From positions 1-64,000 of the forward strand of contig JAHDVX010000017.1 of assembly GCA_023382455.1 (NCBI GenBank): a DNA stretch of 64,000 nt, written 5' to 3'. Numbering within the stretch: position 1 is the first letter of the stretch; each line of letters opens with the position of its first letter. Positions 53,024-62,034 of the stretch are shown piece after piece. The position numbers and the translations under genes are program-made. The notes under the pieces are model-generated. The model was not told where the DNA came from. It did not search any database and saw only the letters and a list, made by a program, of their open reading frames with translations. This stretch comes from Flavobacteriales bacterium. Lineage in GTDB: Bacteria; Bacteroidota; Bacteroidia; Flavobacteriales_F; PHOS-HE28.

Positions 53024-54298
53024 ATGACCCCATCTACCCGCCTGGCCCTATTCCTTTCGATCATCGCCTTTAGCGCATGCCGTCCATCCGCTGAACAAGG
53101 AGAACCCCGAACGCCGCTGGCCATGGGTGCATGGCACATGGCGCTGGACCTGGACTCCACCGAAGGACACCTGGAGCTTCCGTTCCGTTTCGATGTCACC
53201 GGAGGCCCGGAAGCCCTGAACCTGGTGATCCATAACCAGGACGAGGCCATCACCGTGGATTCCGTTTCCTTCCGGGGAGACAGCATCCGCATCCGCATGC
53301 CTTTCTTCGATTCGGAGTTCCTTGGGGCCTTGAAAGGCGACTCGGCTTTCCAAGGTGTTTGGATCAATCACTACAAGGGGCCGGACTACCGCATTCCCTT
53401 CTTGGCCACGGCTGGCGCCCAGCCTCGGTTCCCCGGGGCAACCACAGCCCCATCCATTGACCTTTCAGGGGACTGGGAGGTACATTTCACCCATGCGGAT
53501 GACCCCGACCAGGACGAACCGGCCATCGGCATCTTCACGCAGGACAAGGGGCAAGTGAAGGGTTCCTTCGCCACTCCTTCGGGCGACCTCCGCTTCCTGG
53601 AAGGTGTGATCACGGGTGATTCCCTGTTCCTGTCCACCTTCAACGGCTCCATGGCCTACCTCTTCCGGGCCGCAATACACGGAGATAGCCTTTCGGGCGA
53701 CTTCCACAGCGGCCACCGCTGGGCCCAACCGTGGTATGCCGTGCGTAACCCGCATTTCACACTGCCGGATGATGAGAGCATGACCAAGCTGAACCCCGAT
53801 CATCCAGTGGCGTTTTCCTTTCCGGGCGTGGATGGCCACGTACACAGCAGCAGTGATGAGCAGTACAAGGGCAAGGTGGTGGTGCTGGACATCATGGGCA
53901 CGTGGTGCCCGAACTGCCTGGACGAGGCGCGGATGCTGCAGGAATTCCAGCAGAAATACCAAGCCCAGGGCCTGGAGGTGGTCTCCCTCTGCTTCGAGCG
54001 CGGAACGGATGATGCCAAGGCCTTGGAGGCGATCCGGCGCTTCGGTGAACGGCTCGGCATCACCTACAGCCTGTTGTACGCCGGCCAAGCCACGAAGGAA
54101 AACGTGGCCCAGGCCCTGCCATTCATCGATCGGCTGAAAGCCTACCCCACCACGCTGATCATCGGGCGAGACGGTCGGGTGGGCCACATCTACACCGGCA
54201 TCTACGGGCCGGGCACGGGTGCGCGGTATATCCGGTTCAAGGAGCGGATGGAGAACGCCATCGTCCAGCTGCTGAACACGCCTGCAGAAAGGCAATAG
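53024..54298 (+). CDS. TlpA-like thioredoxin-fold lipoprotein with N-terminal extension
   Basis: A 424-residue protein with lipoprotein-type signal (LALFLSIIAFSAC, Cys 19). Residues 30-250 form a beta-rich region of unknown function. The C-terminal redoxin domain has IMGTWCPNCLDEARMLQEF with the redox pair C295-P-N-C298 and the cis-Pro region YPTTLIIGRDGRVGHIYTG. It should act in the periplasm as a disulfide reductase. Similar two-part proteins are common in Bacteroidota. It is convergent with the peptidase gene downstream. Confidence 0.9.
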   Translation: MTPSTRLALFLSIIAFSACRPSAEQGEPRTPLAMGAWHMALDLDSTEGHLELPFRFDVTGGPEALNLVIHNQDEAITVDSVSFRGDSIRIRMPFFDSEFLGALKGDSAFQGVWINHYKGPDYRIPFLATAGAQPRFPGATTAPSIDLSGDWEVHFTHADDPDQDEPAIGIFTQDKGQVKGSFATPSGDLRFLEGVITGDSLFLSTFNGSMAYLFRAAIHGDSLSGDFHSGHRWAQPWYAVRNPHFTLPDDESMTKLNPDHPVAFSFPGVDGHVHSSSDEQYKGKVVVLDIMGTWCPNCLDEARMLQEFQQKYQAQGLEVVSLCFERGTDDAKALEAIRRFGERLGITYSLLYAGQATKENVAQALPFIDRLKAYPTTLIIGRDGRVGHIYTGIYGPGTGARYIRFKERMENAIVQLLNTPAERQ

Positions 54299-54310
54299 CG
54301 GCTGTTCCGG

Positions 54311-55843
54311 TCAGTTCGCCCCGTCAACCACCGGCCGCCGGTCGCGGTTGGCCAGTTCCCAGGCCGTGTGGAAGACCAGCAGGGTGCGTTGCTGCAGCAG
54401 ATCGAACCGGATGCGGTCCACCTCATCATGCGGTCCGTGGTAATCCGCGTGCACCCCGTTGAAGAAGAACGCTACCGGAATACCCTTCTTGGCAAAATTG
54501 TAGTGGTCGCTGCGGTAGTAGAAGCGGTTGGGGTCACCGTCCGCATCGAAGGTGTAGTCCAGGTCCAGCTTGGTATACAGGTGGTTCTGTTCCTCCACGA
54601 TCGCACCCAGCTCGCTGCTCAGGCGCTTGCTGCCGATCACATAGACAAAGCGTGAGCTGTCGCCGTGCACCGTGTCCACCCGGCCGATCATGTCGATATT
54701 GAGGTCAACCACCGTGCTGTCCAGCGGAAACACCGGATGGTCGGTGTACCAACGCGAGCCCAACAAGCCCTTTTCCTCCCCGCTCACGGTCATGAACAAT
54801 ACGCTGCGGCGAGGGCCATGGCCTTCTGCCTTGGCCTTGGCAAATGCATGCGCCATGGCCAGCACGGCCACCGTGCCCGACCCGTCATCGTCCGCGCCGT
54901 TGTATACCTCGCCATCCTTCATGCCCACATGGTCGTAATGGGCTGTAACCACTACCAACTCCCCTTTCCGGTCACTGCCTTCCACGTAGCCCAGTACGTT
55001 CTCCGCCGTGAGGTGCTCGTCCAGCGGCTTGCTGGTGAAGCGCACGGGCACCTTCACCACCAACCGCTTCCGGGTGGCCTTCTTCATGGCCTTCTTCACG
55101 TTGAGACCACCGGCGTGAAGCAGGCTTTCCGCAAGGTCCATGGTGACCACCATGACCTGCACACCGCCGCTTTGGTTCTTCCTTTCCGGCACGTCCAGAC
55201 GCATCCGGCCTTCCGATATTGCACCCCCGAAGCCTTCCATAATGGCCTTGGCGCCCGGCGTGGCCACCAGGACCACCTGTGTTCCGGTCTTCACCAAGGT
55301 CTCGCTCACCTTCCGCAGGTCGGGCATCAATCCGTTGCCGGACTTGCCGTCGTCCAACAACAGCACCACCTTGCTGCCACCACCCAGCTTTGCCCCGCCC
55401 AGGGTCAGCGTGTTCAGCACCATCACCTCACCGGTCTGGAGGTCCCCGGCAAGCTGTTCATCGAAGGTGAAGTAATCCTTCATGAACACGGCATCCTTGC
55501 CGGCAACATTAAGTGAAATGCCCCCGGGTTTGGAGATCACCACAGGGAACTGCTGCCGGTAGCCGTCCGCCATCAGGCCACGCTCCAGCCCCCCAGGCAC
55601 CGGTGGGATGCCATCCTTGCGGAACTGGTCCATGATGTAGGCCGCAGCCATCTTCTCGCCCTTACGGCCGGTCTCCCTGCCCTCGAAGGCATCACTGGCC
55701 AGCACCCCCAGGTGTGTACGCAACATGTCCTGGGTGATGGCGGCTCCGTAGCGCATGGCCACGCTGTCCACCTGGCCGGCCACTTGGACGGAAAGGACCA
55801 AGGCGGCCGAAACGATCCAAGACCTGATTGGAACACGCTTCAT
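54311..55843 (-). CDS. Secreted M28-family zinc aminopeptidase
   Basis: A 510-residue protein with signal peptide (SWIVSAALVLSVQVAGQ). Metal ligands appear in VTAHYDHVGMKDGEVYNGADDDGSGTVAVLAMA (His and bridging Asp), MTVSGEEKGLLGSRWY (catalytic Glu, ligand Glu), DLNIDMIGRVD (Asp), and a late His in GVHADYHGPHDEVDRI. An inserted protease-associated-like domain lies at about 150-270. No T9SS tail is seen, so it is likely periplasmic. It probably cleaves N-terminal residues from peptides. Confidence 0.92.
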   Translation of the reverse strand: MKRVPIRSWIVSAALVLSVQVAGQVDSVAMRYGAAITQDMLRTHLGVLASDAFEGRETGRKGEKMAAAYIMDQFRKDGIPPVPGGLERGLMADGYRQQFPVVISKPGGISLNVAGKDAVFMKDYFTFDEQLAGDLQTGEVMVLNTLTLGGAKLGGGSKVVLLLDDGKSGNGLMPDLRKVSETLVKTGTQVVLVATPGAKAIMEGFGGAISEGRMRLDVPERKNQSGGVQVMVVTMDLAESLLHAGGLNVKKAMKKATRKRLVVKVPVRFTSKPLDEHLTAENVLGYVEGSDRKGELVVVTAHYDHVGMKDGEVYNGADDDGSGTVAVLAMAHAFAKAKAEGHGPRRSVLFMTVSGEEKGLLGSRWYTDHPVFPLDSTVVDLNIDMIGRVDTVHGDSSRFVYVIGSKRLSSELGAIVEEQNHLYTKLDLDYTFDADGDPNRFYYRSDHYNFAKKGIPVAFFFNGVHADYHGPHDEVDRIRFDLLQQRTLLVFHTAWELANRDRRPVVDGAN

Positions 55844-55855
55844 TCAACAGGCACC

Positions 55856-56287
55856 TTAACACTCAATGGCTTCCACCCTTCGCTGGTGCCGTCCGCCCTC
55901 GAACCGGGCGGAAAGAAAGTCGTCCACGATGGCCATGGCCTCCTCCGCGGACAAGTACCTTGCGGGGAGGGCCAGCACATTGGCATTGTTGTGCTCCCGG
56001 GCCAGCCTGGCCACATCGGGCCGCCAAGCCAAGGCCGAACGGATGCCCGCATGTTTGTTGGCCGTGATGTTCACCCCGTTGCCGCTGCCGCAGATCACGA
56101 TACCCAGGTCGGATGATCCCTCCCCGGCCACCGCCTGCGCCACGGCATGGGCATAGCCCGGGTAATCGGTGCTTTCCTCGCTATGCGTCCCTTTGTCCGT
56201 TACCTGGTGCCCGCCCTTCCGCAGGTGCGCGATCACCTGTTCCTTCAGCTTGAAGCCCGCGTGGTCACTGCCTATGGCGATGTGCAT
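55856..56287 (-). CDS. rpiB: Ribose-5-phosphate isomerase B
   Basis: A 143-residue enzyme (MHIAIGSDHAGFKLKEQVIAHL) interconverting ribose 5-phosphate and ribulose 5-phosphate. D9-H10 at the start, ESTDYPGYAHAVA, and VICGSGNGVNITANKHAGIRSAL (phosphate binding with catalytic Cys in ICGSG) are RpiB hallmarks. It lies 12 bases upstream of the M28 peptidase gene on the same strand, so the two may be co-transcribed. Confidence 0.95.
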   Translation of the reverse strand: MHIAIGSDHAGFKLKEQVIAHLRKGGHQVTDKGTHSEESTDYPGYAHAVAQAVAGEGSSDLGIVICGSGNGVNITANKHAGIRSALAWRPDVARLAREHNNANVLALPARYLSAEEAMAIVDDFLSARFEGGRHQRRVEAIEC

Positions 56288-56710
56288 GACCCCAAAGATA
56301 ACAGGCCGGTCACCGATCGAACAGCCCGCATGTGCATAACCGAGTTATCCTGTGTACAACTATCCATGACTTTTTCCGGGACGGTCAAACCCTGTGCTGC
56401 ATGCACCTTTTTCCCGGATAAGCAAGGATCCTCCATCAATCTTTACCCACGCCGATCGAACGATCCCAGGTACCCTGAAATCGACCCGTTTCATCCACGG
56501 AACCTTCCCATCCAGGGGATCAACGATCGTGCATAACCGTCCTTTGCCCGACCCCAAGGCCCCGATCCCCGTTGAAGTCCGAAACCAACCCCTTGTTCAT
56601 CCTCCGTGGAATACTTTTGAGAAGTGAGAATGCCAAGCCCGCTCCCCTCCGAACGCCAACACGATCAACAGCCCATATCATATCAACATCACTTCTTAAA
56701 AGAAGGATTC
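56288..56710. other. Divergent intergenic region
   Basis: It separates rpiB (minus) and the MORN protein gene (plus). No gene, RNA or repeat is supported; only a good ribosome-binding site (AGAAGGATTC) just before ATG 56711 stands out. Confidence 0.5.
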
Positions 56711-58219
56711 ATGATACTGATGTGTGCATGGAGTGTTGCCCTGTGTGCACAGGGGGATACCACGTTCCAGCGGTACTTTTATCCCGATGGAACGATCAGC
56801 AGCGAGGGTACCTTGGTGGGCGGGCGGCCGGAGGGGTTCTGGAAAACCTTCTACCCGGACGGAAAGTTGAAAAGCAGCGGGAACCGTGTGCATTTTGAGC
56901 TCAGCGGCACCTGGTCCTTCCGCACACCCGACGGGGAGTTGGAGAGCACGGTGGACTATGCGGCCGGCAAGAAGAACGGATCCTTGTGCAGGTATGCACC
57001 GGACAGTGTGCTGGTGAGCGAGGAGCACTATGCGGATGATGTGAAGGAGGGATACAGCAGCACTTTTTTCCCGGACGGAAAGCTTCGCTCCCGCACGGAA
57101 TACAAGCACGGCAAGGAGGAAGGAAAGGCCTATGAGTACGCCGAGGATGGACGGCCATTGACCATCACCCTGTGGCGCAGCGGCGTGCTGCAGCGCAGGT
57201 TGGAGATCAACCGGTATGATGCGCAGGGACGGCGGCAAGGGGAGTGGCAGGGCTACTATCCGAACGGAAACATCCAATGGGAAGGTCGATTTGTGGACGA
57301 CAAGCGGCAAGGCATCTTCAAGGAGTACGACAAGCAAGGCAACCTGCTGGAACTGGCCAAGTACGACATGGACCAATTGTTGCCGGAAGCGAAGGAGACC
57401 ATGCTGCTGGACATCCGCAACACCTACCATGCCAACGGCAAGGTGGCCAGCTTGGGCAGCTACACCAAGGAAGGCCGAAAGGAAGGTCTGTTCAGGATGT
57501 ATGATGACCAAGGTAAACCTGTAGAGGCTGCCATCTACCGTGATGACGTGCTGGTGGGTTCCGGTGCCGTGAGCGAGGCGGGCGCCATGACCGGGCCTTG
57601 GACGGAATATTACAGCACCGGCGAGAAAAGGGCCGAGGGCAGCTACGTGGACGGGAAGCGCGATGGGGCTTGGGTTTTCCACTACCGCAGCGGGGAGGTG
57701 GAGCAGCGGGGCAACTACCGGGATGGCTTGCCACAAGGTGAATGGCGTTGGTTCTATCCGGGAGGAGCGACCCACCGCGAGGAATACTACCGGAAAGGCA
57801 AGGAGGACGGTTCCTCCACGGAGTTCGCCGAGGATGGTTCCGTGATCATCCAAGGGCAGTACATCGACGGGTTGAAGGATGGGAAGTGGACCTACCACGT
57901 TGGTGGCCATACCGAGTCGGGTGCATACAAGGACGGCCTTCGGGACGGACCTTGGGCCAGCTTCTATGATGATGGCAAACGCTATTTCACCGGTTCCTTC
58001 GTGGCCGGCGAACGCAACGGGAAACACAAGTGGTACTGGCCCAACGGACGGCTGAAATTGGAGGGCCGGTACACGGCCGGCCTGGAACAAGGGGATTTCA
58101 ATTATTTCAATGAGACGGGAACGCTATTGCTCACCATCCGTTACAAGGACGGCAAGGAAATGCGACTGGACAACGAAAAGCTGCCGCCGCCCTACGAACC
58201 GGCCGGATTTGCGCCTTGA
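56711..58219 (+). CDS. Secreted MORN-variant (YwqK-type) repeat protein
   Basis: A 502-residue protein from ATG 56711, with AGAAGG before it; upstream in-frame codons lack similarity. A short signal peptide (ILMCAWSVALCAQG) is followed by about 18 copies of a roughly 23-residue MORN/YwqK repeat of the form YxxDGxxxxEGxYxxGKxxGxW (for example YFYPDGTISSEGTLVGGRPEGFW, YYPNGNIQWEGRFVDDKRQGIF). These fold into extended beta sheets and are common in Bacteroidota exported proteins. Function unknown. The next gene (histidine kinase) starts 20 bases after its stop, so they may be co-transcribed. Confidence 0.88.
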   Translation: MILMCAWSVALCAQGDTTFQRYFYPDGTISSEGTLVGGRPEGFWKTFYPDGKLKSSGNRVHFELSGTWSFRTPDGELESTVDYAAGKKNGSLCRYAPDSVLVSEEHYADDVKEGYSSTFFPDGKLRSRTEYKHGKEEGKAYEYAEDGRPLTITLWRSGVLQRRLEINRYDAQGRRQGEWQGYYPNGNIQWEGRFVDDKRQGIFKEYDKQGNLLELAKYDMDQLLPEAKETMLLDIRNTYHANGKVASLGSYTKEGRKEGLFRMYDDQGKPVEAAIYRDDVLVGSGAVSEAGAMTGPWTEYYSTGEKRAEGSYVDGKRDGAWVFHYRSGEVEQRGNYRDGLPQGEWRWFYPGGATHREEYYRKGKEDGSSTEFAEDGSVIIQGQYIDGLKDGKWTYHVGGHTESGAYKDGLRDGPWASFYDDGKRYFTGSFVAGERNGKHKWYWPNGRLKLEGRYTAGLEQGDFNYFNETGTLLLTIRYKDGKEMRLDNEKLPPPYEPAGFAP

Positions 58220-58239
58220 ACAGACCACCTATTGAGGCC

Positions 58240-61200
58240 ATGTCCAACAAGGAGCAGGAGGAGCCTATATCAGTGAACGGGCTGGTGCCGGAGCAGCGCA
58301 TGCAGTTGTATGACGACCTGTTCTCCGGCGACCTGCTCGGGTTGTTCACCACGAGCCTGACGGGCCGCTGGCTGAACTGCAACAACGCCCTGGCCAAGCT
58401 CCTGGGATACGACTCCCGGGAGGAATTGCTCACTATACCCTTGGCCGAGCTCTACTTCGACCTGGGCGAACGGCAACGCTTCATCGAGATCCTGCAGGAG
58501 AAGAAACGGCTGAACAATTATGAGATCCTGTTGAAACGCCGCGACGGAAGCGCCGTGCATGTGCTGGAGAATGTGGTGATCCGGGAAATGCCGGGAAGGG
58601 CCTCGGTGATCGAAGGCGTGGTGATCGACATTACACACCTGCGCAGATCCGAGCTGGAGCAACGTGTGCTTGCCGCCAATTACCGCCAGTTGACCGAGCA
58701 CATCAAGGATGGGCTGCTGGTTATCAAGAACGGGAGAATATCCTTTGCCAACGGCTCTGCGGAGAAGCTGTTGGGCGGAGTTCCCTTGGCGGGCCAGGAG
58801 CTGCTTCCCTTGGTGGCCGATCAGGACCGGGAACGGATGGGGCGCCTGCTACAGGATGCGGAAAACGGAGAAGATCCCGCGGAGGAGAGGATTGAATTCC
58901 AGGCGAAGTCCGGGGATACCAGGCCCTTGGTGGTTCACGCCGTGCGCTGCTGGCACCTGGACGGGCCCGCGCTGCAGCTGACCCTGCAGGACATGGAGGC
59001 CGAACAGAAGCTGATGGCGGAGCGCCTGCGCGCCACCATGGCTGAGGAGATCAACGCCGTGCTCCGCAAGGAGATTGCCGAGCACAAGCGCACCCAGGAG
59101 GCCTTGTCCAAGAGCAGGCGCATGGCCCAGAGCCTGATCGACAGCTCGCTGGACATGATCGTAGCCGTGGATCAGCAGAACCGGATCACCCAGTTCAATC
59201 CTGCAGCCACCATCAAGTTCGGGTATGAACAGGACGAAGTGCTGGGCCGCAACTCCCGCATCCTTTACGAGAGCGACGAGGAGTTCACACGGATACAGAA
59301 CGAGTTGAACCGATTCGGCGCCTATGCCGGGGAGGTGCGCAACATCACCCGGGAGGGGAGGACCTTCGTGAGTTTCCTGGCGGCCTCCCGCATCCTGGAC
59401 GAGGATGCCAACGTGCTGGGCAGCATGGGTGTAAGCCGCGACGTGACCCAGGCCAAGCAGGACCGCGAGGCGCTGCGCCAAAGCGAGGAACGCTACCGCG
59501 ACCTGGTGGACAATGCCAACGACCTGATCATCACCGTGGACCCGCAAGGAAAGTTCCTCTTTGTGAACCGTGCCTGGGAGAAGGCCATGGGGTACACCGA
59601 AAAAGACCGGGAGAACCTCAGTCTGTATGACCTGATCGTGGAGGATAGTAAGCGTGAAAAAGCCCATACGTGGATGGCCGGCCACCATGATAAGCCGGTC
59701 TCTGAACCGTGGCAGGCCACCTTCCGGGCCAAGGATGGACGCTTGTTGCACTGCGAGGGCATTTCATCCATCCGGGAAGAGAACGGCAAGGTGGTGATGG
59801 TGCGCAGCATCCTGCGCGACATCACCGAGAGCCAGGCGGCACAAGAAATGATCCGCAGGCACAGCGCCAAGGAAAAAGCCCTGTTCGAGAGCAGCGAGCA
59901 TCTCTTTTGGACCGTGGACAAGCGCATCGCCCTCACCAGCTTCAACCAGGGTTACCACGACATGATCGTGCGCCTTCATGGCAAGCCGCCCCGGATACAG
60001 CCCGACCCCAAGGAGCCCAAGGAGCTCTTCGCCACGAAGGATTACCACGACTTCTGGAGGACCAAGTATGACCTGGCATTCAAGGGTGAGAAGGTGCGTT
60101 TCGAAACCAGGGTGCATGACACGGAGGGAAAGCTGGTCTGCAACGAGATCTTCCTTAGTCCCGTGTTCAATGCCGACGGTGAGGTGGAGGAGGTCTTCGG
60201 CGTGGGCATCGAGGTGACCTCCGAGCGCGAAGCAGAAGCCTTGGTGCGCGAGCAGGCCGCCAAGCTGGAGGCCATCTTCGAGAACAGCGCCGATGTGATG
60301 ATCTGGAGCTTGGACCGCAACTTCACCATCACCGCGTGCAACAGGTTCTTCATCGCCAACACGGAACGCATCTACAACCGGAGGATCGGGCAAGGTGACA
60401 ACATCCAGCTGATGTTCAGTGATGTGATTAGTGTGGAGCAAAACCAGGAGTGGATCAAGGCCTACGGGGCCTGCTTTGCGGGGAAGGAAATCCACACCGA
60501 GGCCCGTGTGACCCTCAACGATGGCACCGCCATCTGGCTGGAGCTCTTCATGAGCCCCATCCGTGAGGGTGGTACCATCAACGAGGTGAGCTGCCTGGCC
60601 CATGACATCACGGAGAAGAAACTGACGGAAAAGGCCATTGCGGACAGCCTGCGGGAAAAGGAAGTCCTGCTCAAGGAGGTCCACCACCGCGTGAAGAACA
60701 ACCTGCAGATCATCAGCAGCATCTTCAGCCTGCAACGCGACCACGTGGACGGGGATGAACGCCTGTTGACCCTGCTGCAGGAAAGCAAGGACCGCATCCG
60801 CAGCATGTCCTACATCCACGAAAGCCTGTACCAGAACAAGAACTTCAGCCACGTGGACATGGTCCGCTACATCGACGGACTCTGCGGGAACCTGGCCATG
60901 AGCTACTCCCTCAACGGGCGCATCCGCCTGGCCACCGACCTGCAGCCCCTGCTGTTGGACATCGACAAGGCCATTCCCTGTGGACTGGTGCTGAATGAAT
61001 TGATCAGCAATGCACTGAAGCATGCCTTCCCGGACGGAAGGGAAGGGCGCATCTCCATTGCCATGCACGAGGAAGGAAAGACAGTGGTGATACGCCTTGC
61101 CGATGACGGTGTGGGTTTCCCGGAAGGCCGGGATGAGGAGGAACGCGGCCTGGGTTTGGAATTGGTGCAATTATTGATGGAACAGTTGGACGGCAAAGCC

Positions 61201-61263
61201 GTACGAGAGCGCGCCAGCCCATTGAAGGGAACCGCGTATTTGATTACTTTTGAACGTACCTGA
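58240..61263 (+). CDS. Multi-PAS cytoplasmic histidine kinase (HisKA_2 type)
   Basis: A 1007-residue protein from ATG 58240; an alternative TTG overlaps the previous stop. It has no membrane segment. About five or six PAS domains follow in series (for example QSLIDSSLDMIVAVDQQNRITQFN, RDLVDNANDLIITVDPQGKFLFVNRAWE, ENSADVMIWSLDRNFTITACN), with PAC tails (GVSRDVTQAK, SILRDITESQ). HisKA_2 has the phospho-accepting His in LLKEVHHRVKNNLQIISSI (His 815/816), then an HATPase with NELISNALKHAFPDGREG, LADDGVGFP and ERGLGLELVQLLMEQL. A LytTR regulator gene follows after 9 bases and is the likely partner. Confidence 0.94.
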   Translation: MSNKEQEEPISVNGLVPEQRMQLYDDLFSGDLLGLFTTSLTGRWLNCNNALAKLLGYDSREELLTIPLAELYFDLGERQRFIEILQEKKRLNNYEILLKRRDGSAVHVLENVVIREMPGRASVIEGVVIDITHLRRSELEQRVLAANYRQLTEHIKDGLLVIKNGRISFANGSAEKLLGGVPLAGQELLPLVADQDRERMGRLLQDAENGEDPAEERIEFQAKSGDTRPLVVHAVRCWHLDGPALQLTLQDMEAEQKLMAERLRATMAEEINAVLRKEIAEHKRTQEALSKSRRMAQSLIDSSLDMIVAVDQQNRITQFNPAATIKFGYEQDEVLGRNSRILYESDEEFTRIQNELNRFGAYAGEVRNITREGRTFVSFLAASRILDEDANVLGSMGVSRDVTQAKQDREALRQSEERYRDLVDNANDLIITVDPQGKFLFVNRAWEKAMGYTEKDRENLSLYDLIVEDSKREKAHTWMAGHHDKPVSEPWQATFRAKDGRLLHCEGISSIREENGKVVMVRSILRDITESQAAQEMIRRHSAKEKALFESSEHLFWTVDKRIALTSFNQGYHDMIVRLHGKPPRIQPDPKEPKELFATKDYHDFWRTKYDLAFKGEKVRFETRVHDTEGKLVCNEIFLSPVFNADGEVEEVFGVGIEVTSEREAEALVREQAAKLEAIFENSADVMIWSLDRNFTITACNRFFIANTERIYNRRIGQGDNIQLMFSDVISVEQNQEWIKAYGACFAGKEIHTEARVTLNDGTAIWLELFMSPIREGGTINEVSCLAHDITEKKLTEKAIADSLREKEVLLKEVHHRVKNNLQIISSIFSLQRDHVDGDERLLTLLQESKDRIRSMSYIHESLYQNKNFSHVDMVRYIDGLCGNLAMSYSLNGRIRLATDLQPLLLDIDKAIPCGLVLNELISNALKHAFPDGREGRISIAMHEEGKTVVIRLADDGVGFPEGRDEEERGLGLELVQLLMEQLDGKAVRERASPLKGTAYLITFERT

Positions 61264-61272
61264 GCAGAAGCA

Positions 61273-62028
61273 ATGGCGCAGACCAACGTACTGGTTGTTG
61301 AGGATGAGAGCATCGTCAGCAAGGACATCCAGCAGAGCCTGAAGAAGTTGGGCTACCACGTGGTGGGGGCGGCCGCCACGGGCGAGAACGCCGTGGCCCT
61401 GGCCTTGGAGGCGAAGCCGGACATCATCCTCATGGACATCATGCTCAAGGGTGAGATGAACGGCATCGAAGCGGCCACGCGCATCCGTGCCGAGGCCAAC
61501 ATCCCCGTGATCTTCCTGACGGCCTATGCCGACGAAAGCACCTTGAGTAAGGCCAAGGTCACCCAGCCGTACGGCTACATCATCAAGCCCTTCAAGGAGA
61601 TCGATATCCACACGGCCATCGAAATGGCCCTGTACAAGCACAAGAAGGAAGCCGAGGTGCTCAAGGAGCGCGACCTGCTCTTTAGCCTGGTGGAAGGCCA
61701 GGGCGGCAACAAGGACATCCTCTTTGTGAAGAGCAACAGCCGCATGGTGAAGCTGCGCACCACCGACATCTACTTCATCGAGGCGCTGAAGGACTATGTG
61801 GTGATCAACACCCTGAACACCCGCTACACCATCCACAGCACCATGAAGGACATCGAGGCCAAGCTGCCCGAGGCCGATTTCATGCGCGTGCACCGCTCCT
61901 TCATCGTACGGATCGACAAGATCACCGCCATTGAGCAGCCAAACCTGATCCTGGAGAACGACAAGAAGGTGATCCCCATCGGCGGCAGTTACAAGGATGA
62001 GCTGGCCAAGCGGCTCAACCTGGTGTAG
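61273..62028 (+). CDS. LytTR-family response regulator
   Basis: A 251-residue regulator: receiver (residues 5-120) with D55 in IILMDIMLKGEMNG, Thr (FLTAYAD) and Lys (YIIKPF), then a LytTR DNA-binding domain (about 148-248) with IYFIEALKDYVVINT, MRVHRSFIVRIDKI and IPIGGSYKDEL. It should act with the multi-PAS kinase encoded directly upstream. Its targets are unknown. Convergent with rnr, 6 bases apart. Confidence 0.94.
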   Translation: MAQTNVLVVEDESIVSKDIQQSLKKLGYHVVGAAATGENAVALALEAKPDIILMDIMLKGEMNGIEAATRIRAEANIPVIFLTAYADESTLSKAKVTQPYGYIIKPFKEIDIHTAIEMALYKHKKEAEVLKERDLLFSLVEGQGGNKDILFVKSNSRMVKLRTTDIYFIEALKDYVVINTLNTRYTIHSTMKDIEAKLPEADFMRVHRSFIVRIDKITAIEQPNLILENDKKVIPIGGSYKDELAKRLNLV

Positions 62029-62034
62029 GCCGTC

